A stretch of DNA of 64,000 nucleotides from Holothuria scabra (taxonomy: Eukaryota; Echinodermata; Holothuroidea; Aspidochirotida; Holothuriidae). Where the stretch lies: positions 22,455,020-22,519,019 of the forward strand of contig CM074189.1 of NCBI GenBank assembly GCA_037179385.1, read 5' to 3'. The position numbers and the translations under genes were made by a program. The notes under the pieces were generated by a model. It had not been told where the DNA came from and searched no databases. It worked only from the letters and a program-made list of their open reading frames with translations. Positions 1-13,600 of the stretch are shown here, in pieces. Position 1 is the stretch's first letter; each line of letters starts with the position of its first letter.

Positions 1-920
1 ATTACTATGGTTTTTCAGTGACGATGGACTAGAAAATGCTTCAATACTGGTTACATTCGGGACCCTTACCCTAAGTTTTTTTTTTTTTCTCAGGGACCGA
101 TTAAGTATCTATTTTTGCAAATATTGACCTGGCGCGGTTTTAATTTTTTGAAAATTGGTATCTCGTGTTAACAAATATGGCGACAGCCTTACAAATTTTA
201 CTTTTAATTTTATCTTCTTTGCAAAGGTACCACTTTTGATGGGTCTACTTAAAGCTACGGTGATAGTGTTAACGTTTGAAGTATGGAACACGGAAAATGG
301 TTATCTGGACTTTCTGTTATAGTGAGTTTGGCAACTGGGAGTGTTTGTAATAGTAATCCATAGTATATAGGAGTTTGGGCATAATTCGCCCAAAAAGCCT
401 AGGCTTAGGTTTATAAATGCGATGGATTGATTCTAGTGCAAAATAATGTGCATAATCCAAATCTGAAACAAAATTTCTGTTATCACATACCGTTATCATG
501 TTAATGAAGTTATAGCTGAAACCGAAAATTTCAGCGTCACCACACATCCCCTTTTTTGACATTTAATTTATTTTTTGAAAGTGTCACTTTTAGGACGCCG
601 TTACTCTGCCAATTTTGGCCCTAGATACTTGCGCCTTTAATATGTTATAGCCCCAGGGCAGGGTTACTCACCAAAAAATTTCGGAAAAAAATACTAGTTT
701 CATCCTTTCTCAAAAAGCCCCTTACCACAGTAATGAAGTTCGTTTGACTTTGTAACTTTGTAATATTGTAAGGGCATTTGTTGAGGATTGAGCCGTTCAA
801 GGAAGAGGGCATGTAGGTCAGGAGGGGAGGGGGGTCTTGGGGTCACACTTCGGGGCAATAAGCACACATGCACTCGGGTAACCCTCTAACCATTGATTGA
901 AAGATAAAAAAAATCTGAGC
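1..920. other. No recognisable feature
   Basis: Short chance ORFs only. A poly-T run lies at 77-90. I see no splice-compatible coding pattern or repeat structure. Confidence 0.4.
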
Positions 921-929
921 TTTTGGAAT

Positions 930-1195
930 GGAGATTCCACGAAGTGGAGCGAATTATGCTCGGCCTGGTCTACATAAGGACAGGAATAGGGAGTTCCATG
1001 AGTATAGCTGTGGACAGAAACGGGGTGTGCCATGTACCAGGGGCAATGTTCGGATCGGCCTAGTGTCGCTGTGGACTTGTACGGGGAGTTCTACGGAGTA
1101 GGGGCTATTTTCGCCCCGGTCTGTTCTAGCTGTGGATAACGACGGGGAGTCCATGGAGTTGCTCGACATAGTCACATTGTGGACAGGAAGAGACC
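930..1195 (+). repeat. Degenerate ~61-bp minisatellite
   Basis: Units begin with GAGTTCCAYGRAGT-like sequence near 931, 991, 1024, 1085 and 1146, and end in a GCTGTGGACAGGAACGG-like stretch. The spacing 1024 to 1085 to 1146 is 61 bp each. One unit has lost its middle (about 33 bp remain). Confidence 0.6.
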
Positions 1196-1204
1196 AGAAA
1201 AGGA

Positions 1205-1930
1205 TTTCACTTGATCCTTCCGATCGGCATATAAGTTTCAGGGTGGGGTGAACACGGACCCCCTGATTTCGATAATGATATTTATAGTCCTCTCACATGC
1301 ACAATGGAGACAATATTTACTAAATTCGACTTGCCTCCGTAGAAGGGCCACCCTGGCCAAGGGTAAGGAAGCATGGCCAAAGTTGATAGGTATGTTGTAG
1401 ACAACACATGGGCGAATACTCTCAGGAGTGGCGGGGTAAAGGTCTCCTCCCATGAGTTGCGGTAAGGGCACAAATGTGGAAGAGTGGTCTTACCCCAGAT
1501 AAAGTATCAATAATTTCGACCTGCCTCCGTAAAAATCCCACCGAAGTCCAGAGGAAGGGGCCATGACAACAGTTGATTAATATGTGATATTGGACTCAAG
1601 CGGGGGTACACTACATGGCTTTTCCGGGTATTGCACCCTCCCACAAGTTTCGATAAGGGCTCAAAATTTAAATAAAAAGTAAAAATATTAAATCTGATTT
1701 TTTGTATGAATGCTCCTCCATCTTGTCTCAATCTTTCGAAACAGATAGAGTTCCCCTCTCCCTCAAGTAACAGTAAGGTCCCAAAGGTTAAAAAGCGGGA
1801 TAACCTGTTCAACTGAATACTAATTTTGAGGTCCGTTTTCGACTTTCCTTTCTATAAAGATCCACCGTGGTCAAGGGGAAGGGGAAATTACAGAGTTCTT
1901 TTTGTTGGTGTTCGAAGACACATGCGAGAC
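1205..1930 (+). repeat. Degenerate tandem repeat, ~190 bp and longer spacing
   Basis: A TTCGACYTGCCTCCGTA block followed by CCACC..GTCCA.GG.AAGG recurs at about 1325, 1515 and (more diverged) 1838. A second shared block, CCTCCCAYRAGTTKCGRTAAGG, recurs near 1448, 1630 and 1755. Copies differ a lot, so this is an old array. Confidence 0.5.
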
Positions 1931-1934
1931 CTCA

Positions 1935-2550
1935 AAGTGTGTGCTGGGGATGGGGCCCCTTCACGTAACTAACAAAGTACGGGAGAATTGAAATCATCTT
2001 ACCATAACTCTATGATAAGGTTTCTTGGGTAATGGCACACGTTGATTTAAAAAAAAAACGGCGCTGCCATCTTCGTCATACCATTTCCTGGGCGTTTAAA
2101 CTAGGTGATGGCGAATAAGCTACCACGTACGTGACGTTTGCGCATTGCATCTATTTGGGGTGATGATGTTTGAACTCAGTGTGTTTGAAAATCCTCGAAA
2201 AGAACTTTTGTTGGCCTATTTTTAAGCTATGAGATACGACAGACCCCCAACCCAAGGGACATGAGAGTGAAATTGCAAGATATCATCTGCCATAAACATT
2301 TGGTGACCCCATGATACGGATTGTAAAGTAACTGTCAAAGAAGAGTCCAACATAATTGCACTAACGACTTTGTCAGGTAATTGTAGGAATGTTTAAAATG
2401 GGGACTAAGGGGCTTGACGAACGTGCATTGTATCAACTCCACATGGTTATTTGTGGATTCATAATTCCCATCAACCCCTAGAACATAATTTAAAGTTTCC
2501 CACCGCCACCTTAGCCTACCTCATTACTCTCCATTATCAAAAGAAAGAAA
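1935..2550. other. No recognisable feature
   Basis: No coding pattern, tRNA or repeat structure noticed. Confidence 0.4.
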
Positions 2551-2555
2551 TGGGA

Positions 2556-2579
2556 ATATATATATATATATATATATAT
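2556..2579. repeat. (TA)n tract at the end of a PLE fragment
   Basis: Pure TA repeat directly next to the 3' end of the minus-strand PLE copy. Confidence 0.9.
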
Positions 2580-2580
2580 T

Positions 2581-3513
2581 AGTGAGTTCCACGTATGCTC
2601 CATATCGACAAGAAAACCAAAAAATGATAAAAACGACGGTATTCAGAGCACAATAGTCTTTATTTGAAACGAATATTTCGGACACTCCTGTGCCCTTCAA
2701 CTGCGTTATACCAAATGTAGCAAAATTGAAACAAACAAAAGCTGTAGCACAAACCGCCAAACACGCAGAGATGAATTTATGCGCACAGTACGAACTCCTC
2801 TGAGAGAAAAGTCGCGGCGCGCAAGGAAGGTGAACTGTTGTTAAGGACTAACGGTTGCTAGCAAAGCTAAAACCACTGAGAACGCCCAAGTCTTTGTTAA
2901 GGCCCTGTTTGTGCGTATTAAGGGCTATAATCCACTTACTCTCCGCTCGGAGTCGCTGGTTTGTTGTAGTGAACCCCGAGCAGAGGAGTATACAACGCAG
3001 ATTAGAAAGATTATGCCCTAATCTGCAATAATGATTGGAAACGGGAAGGTTGACTTTGTCGATGATTGACTTTTTGTGATTGTTAAATCTCAACCTAAAC
3101 TTGGGGCCCGTCTGACCAATGTAGTTACCTTTCTCGCACGCAGTACAACATAAAAGGTATACAACATTTGGAGTATCACAATCAAGGGAAGGTGGTCGGA
3201 TAGAAATAGTTGATCCAGGTGGAGTAAATGATCGATCTGTTATAATGAACTGACATACTTGACATCTTGGCTTATCACATTTCTTATTACCGGTGCTTAA
3301 AGACTGAACTAACTTAATTGATGTAAGAAGAGTCTTTAAGTTAGGAGGCTGCCTCCTGGCTTTTAGAGGAGGGTCCCGAAACAAATGCGATATAGAACTT
3401 TGGTTTCGAAGCACATCAAAATCGTGACGAATTATATTGTGTAAGTTCTCGGTTTTAATGGAATAATCGAGAACAAGGGGGATACGAGAACTGCTGGCTT
3501 TTGATTTATACAA
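2581..3513 (-). mobile_element. Penelope-like element, 3' part with GIY-YIG domain
   Basis: The minus strand carries an intact 221-codon frame (2848-3513). Order: a linker with C-x4-C-x2-C (CDKPRCQVC), then a GIY-YIG endonuclease core (VVYLLCC...GNYIGQTGPKFR, LRFNNHKKSI), as found at the C-terminus of PLE reverse transcriptases, where the nuclease nicks target DNA for reverse transcription. The reverse transcriptase itself is missing (5' truncation). About 266 bp of 3' untranslated sequence follow to the (TA)n tract, with a hairpin/GAAA motif near 2671-2705. Confidence 0.85.
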
Positions 3514-3542
3514 GAGTAGTTGGGATATATATATATATCTAT

Positions 3543-3974
3543 ATTATATAAGGTCGAAATGCTTCGGAGCACTGTGGAAATGTGTAGGTCGAAAAGAGGT
3601 AGTAAAAAGTGCTTAAAGGTTTGCGGAAAACTCCACGACGTTTCGGGTATAAACCCTCCATCAGGTGGCAAAAACCAAACTGAAAAACCAACAGTAACAA
3701 TTGGACACGACAACCATCAAATCCGAAGCGATCGCTGTAAAAACAGAACCGGACGAAAGTGACTGTCAGAAAACATGAGTGTGAAGGATGAAACTCAAAT
3801 CAAAAAAAAGAAAAAGAGCGTCCTGGATGAAAATATGCACATAAAAATGGAACATGGTCGGAAAAAAGGGGAAACAGGAGACAAAAACTAGCTCCGGAAA
3901 AAAAAAAAAATTATAAATAAGGTCTACACAGTAAAAAACGAGCACGAACGAGTAATTTCACTTACCCGTTCGTG
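3543..3974 (-). mobile_element. Penelope-like element 3' untranslated end (same family as 33.6-34.0 kb)
   Basis: About 430 bp match, in opposite orientation, the sequence after the stop of the GIY-YIG frame at 33057-33584 (shared CACTTTCGTCCGGTTCTG, GCGATCGCTTCGGATTTGAT). Both ends touch (TA)n tracts. It holds the best hammerhead-like motif of the window (3633-3668). Confidence 0.75.
3633..3668 (-). ncRNA. Hammerhead-ribozyme-like motif in a PLE end
   Basis: Read on the minus strand: CCAC (stem I), CTGATGG (core; consensus CTGANGA), A, GGGT-TTAT-ACCC (stem II hairpin), GAAAC (core), GTC (cleavage-type triplet), GTGG (other strand of stem I). PLEs are known to carry such minimal hammerheads. 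Here stem III would be almost absent, and core position 9 is G instead of A, which may weaken self-cleavage. Confidence 0.45.
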
Positions 3975-3975
3975 C

Positions 3976-4009
<34 letters not shown>

Positions 4010-4046
4010 GTATATATATATATATATATATATAAATATATATATC
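3975..4046. repeat. (TA)n tract, interrupted
   Basis: Alternating TA with a few breaks, directly next to the PLE end. Confidence 0.9.
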
Positions 4047-4059
4047 ACGGCAGCATTCA

Positions 4060-7000
4060 TATTGATATATATGACACATTCGCGGATACCCAGAAGTGGG
4101 TTGCGTGAATTGGGTCACCTCCCAAACGGTGCGGTATTATGATGCAATAACTCAGCCATTTTGGTACCAATGGGAGTACTGCTAGCCCCATGCTTATACT
4201 GCCTAACGTCAGTCTCATTCGTTATAGCCTATTGTGCGTGCCACACAGGGAGCAAACGCTTCCACCATGCCTAATTTGCTTCCACACAGTTAAACCTAGA
4301 ATTTTATATTGTCAAAGCGACCTCATATTCATTCTCTACGATACATTCATTCTTTTCGCTTTACTTCTTTTACTTTTCGTAGTGGCAAGAGTTCTTTTTC
4401 TTCTTCGTACAGCATGTCTCATTTTCCTACAAAACGTATGTCTGGTATTTAGACCATCAATTACCGAAGTGATCTATTCCCACGGCATGAGAGGTTGATA
4501 CTACAAAGCACACGGTCGTACGGTGCAATAAGAATCCATCAGTCTAGTCATAAATCTAGTCCAACGGGTGCTAAGTTATTTTGATCTCTTTTTTAAATTT
4601 TCTTCTTTCATTTGAAACCTTCTAAGAACTTGAAATTGAAGAAATGCATTATTTTGAAGAAAACCTTGTGTTATAATAGTCCCACTACAACTCGGCCTTG
4701 AGAAGTCCATGAAATGAAACATTAAATCTCCCAACTCGTTGTCACAGTTTCCCAATTTATAGCCACTTCTGAAGACCGTCGGTTGTGTGGAATCATCTTG
4801 ACATGAACGTATCACTATGGTATTTGTTTTCCGGGAGGACGTCTTACTACGGGGTAACTTAGCCGGCCGGTCGCCTGCCCGTCGGGTAATTCTGCTACAA
4901 CGGAAACGCAGTGTTCAATATCATTGTCATTCTTTTGAAGATTACAACATATGAAACTTACTGTCGGCAACTACCAAGGTCAAACACAAACACGCTATCA
5001 TATATATATAAATATATGTGCATATGTTTGTATATATCTTGTCACTATTAACGGGTTCATTACCAGAACAAAGTCCACTTGTACAACAATTTGCCTAAAA
5101 GCAATGAACAGAAACACCAGCATACTTCGCACGTCTCCGGTGCTTGATTCACAATATTCACACTTGATCTATATTTTGTTTTGATTCGTGGTTCACAGCA
5201 ATGTATCAATGTAAGTTAGATTTTACGTTCTCTTTTGTTTTTTTTTTACAGTTTAACCTTTCTTCAGCTATACACATTTCGAAATTCTCAAACCGCTTGG
5301 AAGGACCTATGCAATAATAAATGTCTGTAGTTCGTGCTCTTGTATAAAAACTCGACTAGGTATTAGGTAGTGAACACAGATCGTCGACTAATCTCCTATG
5401 CATTGGAAATATTAGCCCATTCAGAATTTGCTTTGTTCTGTAGCACCAGAGTTTCCCATATACTAATGCTAGCTTGCTGGTTATTTCCTAGTAAGCTCGG
5501 GGAGTTGCTAGAGAACTCCCTGGTAAGTCTAGACTAGCTTTTTGGTTAGTACTTAGCGCAATAGCATGAATCAATGGATACGGCCGGGATGCGGGATAAA
5601 TGAGCCCATTATTTCGAGTGAAGAATTTATTCTTTTATATGTTATAGTTTCGTTGTGAGACTGAACCAACAGGTTGGAAACTGGACCGTGGAATTCCATG
5701 TTACTTAAACGTGAGGGTGAAGACTTTTGTAACATTCCCAATATTTTAGAGTTACGAATTTAAAAACCAACCGTGTTTTGGAATAACCCTACAGTTACCG
5801 TATAACTTACTGCACTGGGATTGGCATTCATTCAGTGTCAATTATCAAGACGCGTAATCAAGCATACGGGATTGAGATCCTGCTAAAGAAGCCTACAAAA
5901 ACCCGTCACTCAGGTAGTTATGTGTCACATGATGGCTATCCAAAAATGTCATCTATCCCATGTACAGAAATTTATATGGTATGCATACGAGGGGGAATCT
6001 TCGACTTCTCTGAGAGTTGACATGCATATGACACAGTGCAGGTTGGAAAATAAAATTAAGAAACGAAAAATGTGTACAGCCAATAAAGCCAATAAAGAAA
6101 CGAAAAATAAAATTTGGGCATTTGTTAGGGGAAACTGAACATTTGGGGGTTTTGAATAACTGATCCGCTCTTCAAGAGCTGCATTGAGTAGAGTTTAGAA
6201 GTGATTTAATTTGGCTTGAGCTTTTTATTGTACGAATGGTACAAAATGGTACAGAATCCAAGCATGAACTAGCTGAGCACCTTCAAAACAGGTCCAGATA
6301 TTTTGTACTTCATCATGGTACTTTACTTTATTGGCTGTACACTTATTGGCTGTACACTCATGTCACACGAAATGCAGAAATGTCATCCATGTTTTCGCAG
6401 GCAGACAATGATCGGGTCATGTCTTTTCAAGAACAACGAGCTCATTAAAAGCATTCTACTGTTGTAATTTCTAACGTAACCATACCGCACATACTCTGTG
6501 TGATGCATACACAATGTCAAAGGACAACCGCGGTCACTGTGTAAAACAATATTACTACTGTATGATTGATCTGGGTTACCCTACGGAAGGGAACGTTTCT
6601 TCAATTGGCCAAATTGAATTGTATATAAAATCAGGGTATGGTGACAGATGGTGATGTAGCTAAAGCCACCAATTAATTCCACATGCCATTATTAAAATCA
6701 GATCACTTTTATAATTTGTGATAAAAATAAATTTATTATTTGTGTAGAACATAAATTCCTTTTCAAGCGTCACAGAGATGGTTGGTAACATATTTTGTGT
6801 GAAATTCTAAATATTTCATGTAGGTAGGTGTAAAACTCACTAGGAAAAGTGACCTATGTAACTGTTAACATAGTAAGGCAACGGTGGACACTTTCGCTTA
6901 TGAAAAGTTTTTCAGAATTGAAGCTATTTGTTTCGGACAAGCTAATAGCAATGTTGATATTCTTTAGCAAAATTTGGTAAAACGTGGCTATCCCGCTTAA

Positions 7001-10000
7001 AAAGATAGGGGTAAATTTAGCTATGACTATTCCCCGTGCTGATATCTCACTCGAAAAATGAGATTCAAAAATGAGACATACTGTTTCGCAATTTGTTACC
7101 ATTCGTTATTCACGCCTTCCACTTTTGGTATTTGGTGAAAATGTAAATTGATGTAATTTATTTTTAGTAAAATTGATTAAAATTTAACTTCTTTGCCACC
7201 AAATGCAATTTGATTCACCACCAAATCCATTATTTTACTGTATACCATATGAAAACTTACACGATTTGATTGGAGGTCCCATCAACGTTTTATTATAAAA
7301 AATAATGATTCGTTTTAAAATATGAACGCCTTTTTTAAAACAAAGTAGCTGCCAAAAATTAAGGAATGGATGGTGTGCGGCATACTTTCGTATTTGAGCA
7401 TACCAAGTGATTTGTTTTATGCTTTTATACTTTGTTATTAGTACCTACTTCACCTACCCCACGTCCTGCTCTATTGGTCTATAAGGACATGTAACAGCGA
7501 CCGACCGTCGTTTTGTTACGCTCAATTGCTTCAAATCATAATATTAAATCTGCAATGAACGACTGGTGTTTTTTCAAACAAACCGTCTGAAAAAGTCTAG
7601 ATGGCCCGATTTGTTTTTCCCTCATATGGCAACGACATTACAAAGATAGCTTTTATTTCGTTCAGAACTAATTACCTTACCTATATGAAGTTGTCTAGCA
7701 CATTTCCTGCAACTGAACGATGAGAAGGTAATTTTACATTTCGGAAGAAACGGTCTCCTAAATTTCAATTTACATTCATTCTTTTTTGTTGAAAATAAGA
7801 AATTAACGTCTTTTTCTTATGTGTCAAGATACTTAGCTGATAAAAAGTAGTTGTAACTACTATTTACAAAATGTGTTTGCAGATTTCATTTTGAGGCATT
7901 TATAAGTTCAAAATGGTTTGTGGTGCTCAGAAATGTCACAGTCCATACCTTAATTGCTTGCACTCCAACGAAATCGCTATACTTTTATTTGAGCTTTATT
8001 GCTGGTTTTTTTCATGCAAGTGCCCTACTTTCTGAATGATTTTAAATATATCTCAAAACAAAATTGACGATATCATTACAATTGTCGTTTTCATTACTTG
8101 TGAAAAATAATTGGGAACTATATGGCGATGTTGAGCTCCTTTTAAAAAGTGAAAGACTGTAATGGTCCCTGCTCATATAAATGAAATATATGTTTCAAAA
8201 TTTCAAGTTCTCAGAGTGTATTAAAGCCGAGTATGAAAATTCTAACCTCGGTTATATAACATTGGTGGTGACGTTGATGGAAAACTTGGCCGTCAGTGTG
8301 GATCTCTATGATATCACAAACGCTTGCTTTGAGGTTTTTTATTTCTTTTTCTATCAATTTACTATTAAAAATGGGGATTTACAGAGGGGAACCAGATGAT
8401 TGCGCATGAGTTCAAGCACGTAATGACGTAGTCAATATTGCTATTGGATGTAGCGTTTACATTCACACAAACCAAAGGCTTCTAACAAATTCCAAGCATA
8501 TAAAACAGATGGAAGTGACTGTGCACAGAGGCTTCGATTTCATGCGTAATGTAGACTTGCCCCAAGTCTCTCGGGATGTCCCTCTCAGCTGTAAGGATTC
8601 CCCTTTGTCACTATTCCTTCCTACGTGTCATCCCTTTGAACAATGCAACTCTCCAGACAAACCATCTCACACTCTCCTCTTTCCAGTAAGACTTGTTATA
8701 ACACCATTAAACACTGCCATAACCAACCCACATCGACCAACACATATTGACCAGTAATGCCCCCTAACAAGTTCTTACACTCACCGCTTCGAACGTTTTC
8801 TACGTTCAGTCATTGTAGCGATCGTTCGTGGCAGATTCCTGTTTATATGCTCTGCACATGTGACCAAGCGGAGATCTAGCTTGCTTGAGAGACTTGTAGC
8901 TTTTGCAAGTGGTGACGTAGCATTTTGGGCGGTTCGGTTTTTAATGCCTAATCTCTGTAGCCAATGAAAAGCTTTCTATTTGTAAACAGACAGGACGACG
9001 CACGGATCATCACACGATGATCTCAATGAAAATCCAGCAAAAGTCGCAAAATGCCAAAGCCGATTGGATAATACAGTAAACTATCTTGAAATATATTCAT
9101 ATAAATTCTAGGATGAATGAAACAGTATAGAAGTTAAAGAATGACGTAAACAGTTGCAAAAGATACAAGTCTTCCACGGCAAGCCGCAAGAACTGGCCGC
9201 TCAACAGGCTCGTGTGTGTGAGCTGTGTACAGCCTTTGAGAACCGTTGTAAACAGGGGTTACAGCACTAGCTCGTAGAAGTTGCAACAACGGGGCAGTGA
9301 AAAGTAATCTGAACGGTTGCATAGCAGCACAATGCGATGGAATCACCGTGAACAGTAGAAACAGAGATAAAATGAAAGGTGGATGGAAGGAATACGTGAG
9401 AGACATGGGGCAAGCCTATGCATTAGAAAGTCATTGGCTGCAGACCTCTGTTAGACACATACCCGGCAAATCAGGCATTAGGACGGGGACCCTAGTTTAC
9501 AGTATCAATTACCAACCAGGAGTCACAAAAGCCTTTGCAAAGATAAGGAAATTAATTTTTCTGCTAACTGAAGCAAACACTTTTCCTGCTCGCTGATTGG
9601 AATAAGTTGATGATTACAGGGGACTATTTTCGCCATTAACAAATCAAGGTTTGTTTAGTTGAAAGGAATTATCTCACTAATGCAAGAACTTTCAGATCTA
9701 AATTCAGATCAAAAGATTCTGAGAGTCGTTTACCTAAAATGGCAGTTGAATTATCCGTAGTCCTTGAGGAGAAAATACGGTTACGGCTGAGGGCTAACTT
9801 TGTTTTGCTTACATTAAATTTGGTCATTTCTCTCATTTTGTTATCATATGTTATCGTCCGCAGTTCTCTTGAATTGACTGTTTGACTCCCAGAGCATGCC
9901 ATTAATCACTAGCAGTACTATGTATGCCCTAAAATGGCCGACATCTTGAATTTCTGGTCACGTGATTTTCCAAGGCATCTGAAATTGGCTGGAATTGATT

Positions 10001-10500
10001 GCTGGATCCCAAAACGGTTGCAGTGGACACCAAAACTAATATTCATGTTTGAATAGAAGTCTAATTGTGGGAAAAACATTAAAAGGCGTTCAGTTTGGGG
10101 TGAAAGGTTCTGAAACAGGACATTACAAACTTTAGAAATCAAAATGACAAAATAATTTTTAAAAACTTTTCAGGTGAGTCGAAAAAAAGTAAAACTTTCT
10201 CCCTTCGGTTTATTTGGATATCGTACGCTCCGAATGTCTATCATTATCACTTTTCGTCAAAACTGAACGCTTCCACATTCATCACACTCAAAGAAGAAAT
10301 AAAAATATGAAAGTTGGGCTTTTTAAAGCTCTACATGTAACTTTGGAAGGATAGAATCTGAAAACTGTTAAAATGACGGACTCACGTTCAACCCGTCAAC
10401 TATTATCAAAATCTGAAATTTCGACTTTTTATTAACTGAAGCAATGAAACCAAGACATGCAGTTCATTCTTTAAACAACCTGAACAACATTTGATTCTTT
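4060..10500. other. Long stretch without an assignable gene
   Basis: Only short ORFs without domain motifs. There is a 16-bp direct duplication (TTATTGGCTGTACACT) near 6330-6360. I see no kinase, transposase or reverse transcriptase motif. Upstream exons of the membrane protein gene could lie here, but no splice-compatible exon was found. Confidence 0.35.
9134..9406 (-). CDS. Unassigned 90-codon ORF with signal-peptide-like start
   Basis: The ORF starts MSLTYSFHPPFILSLFLLFT then VIPSHCAAMQ, which has the n, h and c regions of a signal peptide with a plausible cleavage site after SHC-A. The rest shows no motif. It could be a first exon or chance; no partner exon was found. Confidence 0.15.
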   Translation of the reverse strand: MSLTYSFHPPFILSLFLLFTVIPSHCAAMQPFRLLFTAPLLQLLRASAVTPVYNGSQRLYTAHTHEPVERPVLAACRGRLVSFATVYVIL

Positions 10501-10508
10501 CTCACCAG

Positions 10509-10686
10509 GAACAGCATGACTTTGTTTTTCAATGAAAACTTCCATTTTGTCTACGGAAGCCTGCTTATGTTCTGCAGTGTGTTTGAGATGGTTTTGCTGG
10601 CCTTCGTATATTTCACATTCCTGGACGAGTATGATTCAAGTTTTTATCTGGATACATTTTATATAATTTGTATTTCCAACTGCCTG
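10509..10686 (+). CDS. Exon 1 (recognised) of the multi-pass membrane protein
   Basis: Acceptor TTCTTTCTCACCAG, donor CTG|GTGAGT (strong). It encodes MTLFFNENFHFVYGSLLMFC and continues through a helix ending LLAFVYFTFL, a short acidic loop DEYDSS, and the start of a second helix (FYIICISNCL). It may be the first coding exon or an internal one. Confidence 0.5.
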
Positions 10687-13600
10687 GTGAGTGCCGTAAA
10701 TCTGAGTTTAATAATTACATTAGAGGAGAAAGGAGCACTTATGAATGTAGCTTTTTCTTTATTCAACATTAAACGTTTTATGAAGGACGGTAACATGTTT
10801 TAGATTACACTGGAAAAAACAAGAATATCAAGGGACGCTTTTTACAGCCCACTTCTCTCTTTGTGCGCACGGTTCCCCCATAGTGATAGCAACTCACCCC
10901 GCGAGTGGCTGGTAAATACAAATTCAAGCATATCGCCGTCACCTAAAACTGAAAATAGCGTGCTTTGGAATAAGAAGGGGAGGTAATTTTTCGATAATAT
11001 TTCAAATTATGATATTTACATACAAGAAACCCAAAATTCTTCGTAAGAACCTCAGCTTTTCTGCGATACGTATTTTGAAATATAAGTTTTAAGACAGCAA
11101 AACATGAGAAGTCTTTCGCGGGCCGCAAATTACGTTCCCATTATACGGTAATATTCAGTCCTAGAAAAATGGGAAATTTAGTGTTTACCTCTCCCTCTCC
11201 CGAAAAAATCTATACATATACGACAGTGCATTTGGTTACCACGCATCTTTCCTTTTCAAAGAGAACGTCTCTGTACTTAACTTTAATGAGGATCTTATCG
11301 CAACACCGTTATTATAGAAACACGTCATTCCTAGATTTGTCGCATTTTAAACAGCAACAAACAAATGTCAAAAAACATGATTAAAACAATGACAGATTTA
11401 GGTCGTTTGTTGGCTAACACTAAGAAAGCTTATGTGGGCTCATGTTTGACTGGGATGCTTGTGAATAATTATGTGATATTAGATAGCCTTCCACACGGTT
11501 TGCGGGAAACGCCCCAAAATTCGGTTGAATTAACTCCCAATAGAGTAAAATAGTTACATGACGCTTAACGTCTCATTTCCTAACCAATTGTTTCAAGTTG
11601 ACCTTTTTCCAGTTGTGGCTCACAGGCTTGATTTACCATTGCTTTTATGAATCCACATATATTGCTTATATGTAGGCGTTTTACGATGCTTTGCCCATTT
11701 CAAGTTGTCATCCTCCCTTGACGTCCGAGAAAGGAACTTCGTCGGTTACTGAAGTTGATTATGTTAAGAGATTGTCCATACTGGTCACGAATTATTAATT
11801 TAAACTGCTTTCTGGAAAAAAACTATACCTGCACATTTTCTTCACATTTATATTCATACAACGGAGGTATTACACTTAATCTGGTATAAACCTGATTGCA
11901 GTTCAATTTCCTTGGTATTTTTATGGAGTATTTGATTTATTGCAAAATTACTCAAAAAACTGCTTGGATTCCACTTACAGAACTGAATTTCCTGTCAGCA
12001 TGATGTTACAAACCTTGCAAAGACCTTGACAAGTGAGACATATGTTATTAACCAGTCTAGGTCCCTACTGTCAAGTTCCTACGGTAGATAGCATCTAGCG
12101 TCAAATAAAGCCCTTTCGACTCCCTGGACGCCACTTAGCGCTATTTTGTAGAGCAAAACAAAGATAAATTTCACAAATCTCGGAACCTGGCAGAAAATTT
12201 GCCTTAAAACTAAAAAAAGAAAAAAAGAAAAAAAAAAAAGCTTAAAATTGCATGACATTCCTGTCTATTACCATACACTGACCATAAAACTAATTCATGC
12301 ATATGATTTTCTTTACTTGGTTAGCATGTTGCGATTTACCATTTTTGCTCTACGGTAAAGTTGGGTTTCCATTTATTTCGTACAATGTATTGGTTTGCCT
12401 TGACCAATTTTCCTGACACTGGTGAGGACTTAGTTCCAATCAAGGAGAAGTACTATTTACATCCTCGAAATGGCCTTAATTGAAAAATAAAAAGATTTCA
12501 GGTGTAAACAGATAACCAGTGTTATCCTTTACCACATTTCTTCTACGCAAATAGCTTTCTTTACAGATTTCTCCCCTTCTGGGATTTGTCTTTCCTGCTT
12601 TCTCATTGTTGAGGTGCATTTATTTCCGTCCCTCTGATTCTATCCATACTCTTTTTCCCTAACTCCGTCTTCATCGTTCCATTGTTTCCTCCTTCTTAAA
12701 TCAATATTGCATTTACATTTTTGACACCTGGATATCAAGATAAATATTGACTTACGTACAACCCTCTATTTTAACAATATACACTGTGCATGTGAAATCT
12801 TAACAAAAGTTATTTCCATTAAAAAGTTCAATGCAACAAAACGCCAAACCGAATTGTCTGCTTGCCTCTTTAGTCCTCTAGACACATTCTTCTTCAAAAA
12901 TGAACGAAAAGTTTATTAAATAAAACATTTCCGTTTTCGGAGCACTAAAACATAGAGGAATGCATTTTAATGGCATCATAGTGCAATTGTGATACAGTCT
13001 GTCTAATGAGCAAACTGCGTTCAGCTACAGGGTTAGTGTTTAATATAAGAATGGTCACTTAGAAAATGAGAACTGTTTTTCAGTATAAGCTTTCAAACCA
13101 TTTTCATTAGAACAACAGCTTTATTTCCTTTCGGTTTAGACAAAAGACTATTTAAAACAGATTGTAGGAACTAACTACTGTCGATTCTTCACTTTCTTCT
13201 TTAAATATGATGTAAATTTTTCTCCACAGGAATATGGCTGCGCCCCTCCCAACGGTTTTCACGGGACTGGGGGCTTGAATTGAAAGGCAGATATAAGCTA
13301 AAGAAATAAAGATAAAATAAGAAAAATAAGAACAAATTTATAACACCCCACAAAGGGCAATTGAAAGCTCGCATCAAACAACGAAAAGATCTATGTCACA
13401 AACAAATAAAACTAAATCAGAAAATGAGAGAAAGTAAAGGGATGAAACAGAAGGAATCAACCAAGCAAGCATTAGCGTTTAAAAAGTAAGATTGTGGAAT
13501 TTAATACATTGCGATATAAAGAAGAGGGTTATGTCATTCTGCTACTTCCATGGATAACCGCATTTTGCAAAATATCATTGAGTGGATTGGATGGTTATTT

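Noticed and set aside
4190..4498. 102-codon plus-strand ORF with hydrophobic run
   Set aside because: No motif, no splice partner. The composition fits chance in T-rich DNA.
8181..8399. ORF with hydrophobic stretch as a possible upstream exon
   Set aside because: The end phase does not match the start of the 10509 exon and the donor (GTTTTT) is poor.
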